From: Candidatus Zixiibacteriota bacterium
GTDB lineage: Bacteria; Zixibacteria; MSB-5A5; CAIYYT01
NCBI GenBank assembly: GCA_026397575.1
Contig: JAPLUP010000231.1
Coordinates: forward strand, 1-7,079
Length of the DNA: 7,079 nucleotides
Direction of reading: 5' to 3'
The notes under the pieces are model-generated. The model saw nothing but the letters and a program-made list of their open reading frames with translations, had not been told where the DNA came from and searched no databases. The position numbers and the translations under genes were made by a program. Each line of letters opens with the position of its first letter. Positions within the stretch are counted from its first letter, which is position 1. Below, piece by piece: positions 5,146 to 7,079 of this stretch.

Positions 5146-7079
5146 TCGTCCCGGTTCTTGCGGTTGCGCTGCTCCATCTTCTGCTGGTACTCTTCAAACT
5201 TGAACTTGGAGTCGGTCTCGGGCAACTCGATCACTTCCAGACTAATGCCGTCGTCAGCCCGCTGCTGCCATTGTTTGCTGCCAACTTCTTCCAGCCGTGC
5301 TGTCGACAAGACGTTCTGTTTCTCCAACTCCTGATCTATGGTACGGACTCTACCTGCCACCCGCTCAAACAGAAGTCGAAGCTGCTCCGGTGTAACCTGC
5401 CCTTCCATTTCCTCGAACATCGCAGTCAAAACATCGTTGTGCTCGTCGTTCAGGCCCATCTCTGTCAACTGGCGTCGCCATGCCGCCAGCCGAACGTCTT
5501 CCTGTTGCTGCAGAGATTCCTTGATCCGACCGAGATAAGCGCTCCGATCGGCACCCTGCGGCTGCGCCTCCACTTGCGGAAGACGCGCAAAGTCCTCCTG
5601 CTGCTGCGGCGTCAGACCCACACCTGCGCGCAGCGAATACTCGTAACGTTGACGGCGGGTGTTGAGCCGCAGACGCACCAACTCACCGTAAATGATCTTG
5701 TCATCCAGTTCCGGTCCTCGATGTCCCAGCGTCTCCAGTTCTTTGCGAAGACGTGTTGCGCCGAATTCGGGATTCTGCTTAATGGTTTCCAGCAACTGAT
5801 TGCGTTGCTGATACGTCAATTGTGCGGGAGAGTCGTCGACGCGCAGGGTCTTGTTAAGCAATCCTTCATCACCATAAAGCTCGTGGCGCTTCTTGTATCT
5901 ATAGTAAGTCGATGCCGAGAGGTTCATCAGTCGGCATGCCTCGGCGACCGGCCGCTTCTCAACATCAACGAGATCGAGCAGCTTCTTGCGGCGGGCGAAG
6001 ATGTATTGATCGGCTTCGATCCTCTCCTTGATGACTACCATTGTGATGTCATCGTTCTGCTCGGCGCCTGAAGTGAAACTCTGCAACTCATCCGAGAACT
6101 TCTCGATGAACTCATCCGGCGACAGATCGCAGTTGTCCTTTATGAACTCAAGGTAGCGACCGATACCAAACTGTTCACGCTGTGGATTCATTGCTTCGGT
6201 GATGCCATCAGTATAGATCACCAACATGTCGCCTTTCTTGAGACGCACGTTTTCGCTGCCGAGGTTATCCTCAAAACTGACCCCTTCCGGCAAATTGATC
6301 CCCAGCGGGATGCCCTTGGGATTCAGGAAGAAGGTTTTGTCTTCTTCCTTCCGATAGAGAATCATCGGGTTGTGCCCTGCCGACGAAAACGAGATTTTCC
6401 GGTTACGGGTATCAAGGACGACTAGGAAGATCGTGATGAACATCCCCTTGCGCACGTCTTCCGTCACGAACTCGTTGACTCTCGTAAGAATGTCGACTGG
6501 TGAGCGATTACCGCGAGATTCCAGACGAATCGCCGTACGGATCATCGTCATCACCAGCGAACCGGGGACACCCTTACCGGAAACATCCGCGACAACGATG
6601 CCCAGTGTGTTTTCATCTATCCAGACGAAGTCATAGTAATCACCGCCAACATCCTTGGCGGCGCGATAGATCGTAGCAATATCAAATCCTTCAATGTCGG
6701 GGAAATTCTTGGGGAGCAGCGTATGCTGGATATCCTGGGCAACCTGCATTTCCTTGCGCCTCCGCTCCTGCTCGACCTTGTTCGCCTGCGCTTCCCTGAA
6801 TTTGACCGTCATCTCATTGAAGGCCTGCGCAATGGCATCGAATTCTCCGGCGCCGGTAAGCGTGACTTTGTTTTCAAGGTCACCCTTGCCGAAGCGATGG
6901 ACCGCTTCTACCAACTTCTGAATCGGTTTGACAAAGTAATTCGACAGCAGATACACCGCACCGATCACGAACAGAAACGCTATGCCCATTACCATCAGGA
7001 TGCTGCGCCGCGTCGTGGCGATGTTGCTTTCGAGACGTTCCTCGCCGAAGCCGACGTGCAGCGTTCCGAATCGACGGTT
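5142..7079 (-). CDS. HAMP-SpoIIE (PP2C) phosphatase fused to a transposase-type bipartite helix-turn-helix (5' end cut off)
   Basis: The frame is open to the right edge, giving 645 visible residues; the Met at 6995 is internal. Residues 1-25 look like the end of an extracytoplasmic sensor (GTLHVGFGEERLESNI), 26-50 are a membrane helix, and 51-97 are HAMP (VKPIQKL, RFGKGDL, EFDAIAQAFNEM). A signalling coiled coil leads into DIQHTLLP. Residues 110-353 are a SpoIIE/RsbU-type serine phosphatase with its metal-site residues: GGDYYD (Asp147), VADVSGKG (Asp165), SAGHNP (235-236), YTDGITEA (Asp291) and QNDDITMV (Asp343-Asp344). It should dephosphorylate a STAS protein, most likely the one encoded two genes downstream. 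Residues 363-410 and 419-484 form two helix-turn-helix-like units (RPVAEACRLMNLSASTYYRY, then NPEFGATRLRKEL), as in IS481/IS3 transposases, with no DDE domain. Residues 485-645 are a charged, Gln-rich helical tail I do not recognise. The phosphatase call is firm; the helix-turn-helix call is by pattern only. Confidence 0.9.
   Translation of the reverse strand, partial: NRRFGTLHVGFGEERLESNIATTRRSILMVMGIAFLFVIGAVYLLSNYFVKPIQKLVEAVHRFGKGDLENKVTLTGAGEFDAIAQAFNEMTVKFREAQANKVEQERRRKEMQVAQDIQHTLLPKNFPDIEGFDIATIYRAAKDVGGDYYDFVWIDENTLGIVVADVSGKGVPGSLVMTMIRTAIRLESRGNRSPVDILTRVNEFVTEDVRKGMFITIFLVVLDTRNRKISFSSAGHNPMILYRKEEDKTFFLNPKGIPLGINLPEGVSFEDNLGSENVRLKKGDMLVIYTDGITEAMNPQREQFGIGRYLEFIKDNCDLSPDEFIEKFSDELQSFTSGAEQNDDITMVVIKERIEADQYIFARRKKLLDLVDVEKRPVAEACRLMNLSASTYYRYKKRHELYGDEGLLNKTLRVDDSPAQLTYQQRNQLLETIKQNPEFGATRLRKELETLGHRGPELDDKIIYGELVRLRLNTRRQRYEYSLRAGVGLTPQQQEDFARLPQVEAQPQGADRSAYLGRIKESLQQQEDVRLAAWRRQLTEMGLNDEHNDVLTAMFEEMEGQVTPEQLRLLFERVAGRVRTIDQELEKQNVLSTARLEEVGSKQWQQRADDGISLEVIELPETDSKFKFEEYQQKMEQRNRKNRDE
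5628..5993 (-). other. Bipartite transposase-like helix-turn-helix module in the phosphatase (shared module copy 1)
   Basis: The first unit (5850-5993) has a homeodomain-like pattern: RRKKLLDLVD, then PVAEACRLMNLSASTYYRYKK, then YGDEGLL. This resembles the 'evAr.lgvSr.TvYrW..Ry...G..GL' layout of IS481-type N-termini. The second unit (about 5628-5825) has LLETIKQNPEFGATRLRKEL, a loop, and a final helix with basic residues. Both units are in the same uninterrupted frame as the phosphatase. No transposase catalytic residues or inverted repeats flank them, so this is a domesticated or convergent domain and not an inserted element. Confidence 0.6.

Noticed and set aside
5628..5993. An insertion sequence inserted into the phosphatase gene
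   Set aside because: There is no DDE domain, no terminal inverted repeats or target duplication that I can see, and the frame is unbroken on both sides. A fused domain explains it better.
5271..6071. Long plus-strand open frame of 266 codons opposite the phosphatase
   Set aside because: It is antisense to a clearly conserved gene, has low-complexity Leu/Arg/Gln composition and no recognisable domain; it is a shadow frame.

Overview
The window shows a moderately GC-rich bacterial chromosome segment with every gene on the minus strand, so it reads from right to left. An outer-membrane polysaccharide exporter (Poly_export plus SLBB domains) and a Wzz-type inner-membrane partner point to a Gram-negative, diderm organism. 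The mix of SpoIIE-type phosphatase, STAS, ParA and GGDEF proteins is typical of environmental lineages with heavy signalling content. I cannot name a phylum; an uncultured FCB-group or deltaproteobacteria-like lineage is only a guess.

Layout in transcription order. Block 1 (about 7079 to 3656) is a three-gene operon with overlapping ends. It holds a membrane HAMP-SpoIIE serine phosphatase (5' end cut by the window edge), a ParA/Soj-like ATPase joined by an ATGA overlap, and a STAS-domain protein that overlaps the ParA gene by 13 nt. A 119-nt gap (3537-3655) follows, with a candidate sigma70-type promoter. Block 2 (3536 to beyond position 1) holds a membrane-anchored GGDEF diguanylate cyclase, a Wza/GumB-like export protein (23-nt overlap) and a Wzz/GumC-like chain-length protein (ATGA overlap, 3' end cut by the window edge).

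How they may work together (inference). Block 1 resembles the signalling half of a partner-switching module, in which an RsbU/SpoIIE-type phosphatase dephosphorylates a STAS antagonist. A ParA ATPase sits in the middle, and no switch kinase or sigma factor is present. Block 2 couples c-di-GMP synthesis to exopolysaccharide export. The two blocks together look like a regulatory and structural locus for a secreted polysaccharide.

The most unusual feature is that the phosphatase and the STAS protein both carry extra C-terminal sequence resembling the helix-turn-helix region of IS481/IS3-type transposases. The phosphatase has a two-part version without the DDE catalytic domain, and the STAS protein ends with the second part. 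Over 59 ungapped columns these two segments share 14 identical residues by my hand alignment. They therefore look like one shared module in two proteins that are expected to be enzyme and substrate. No RNA genes, CRISPR arrays, complete insertion sequences or convincing terminators were seen.
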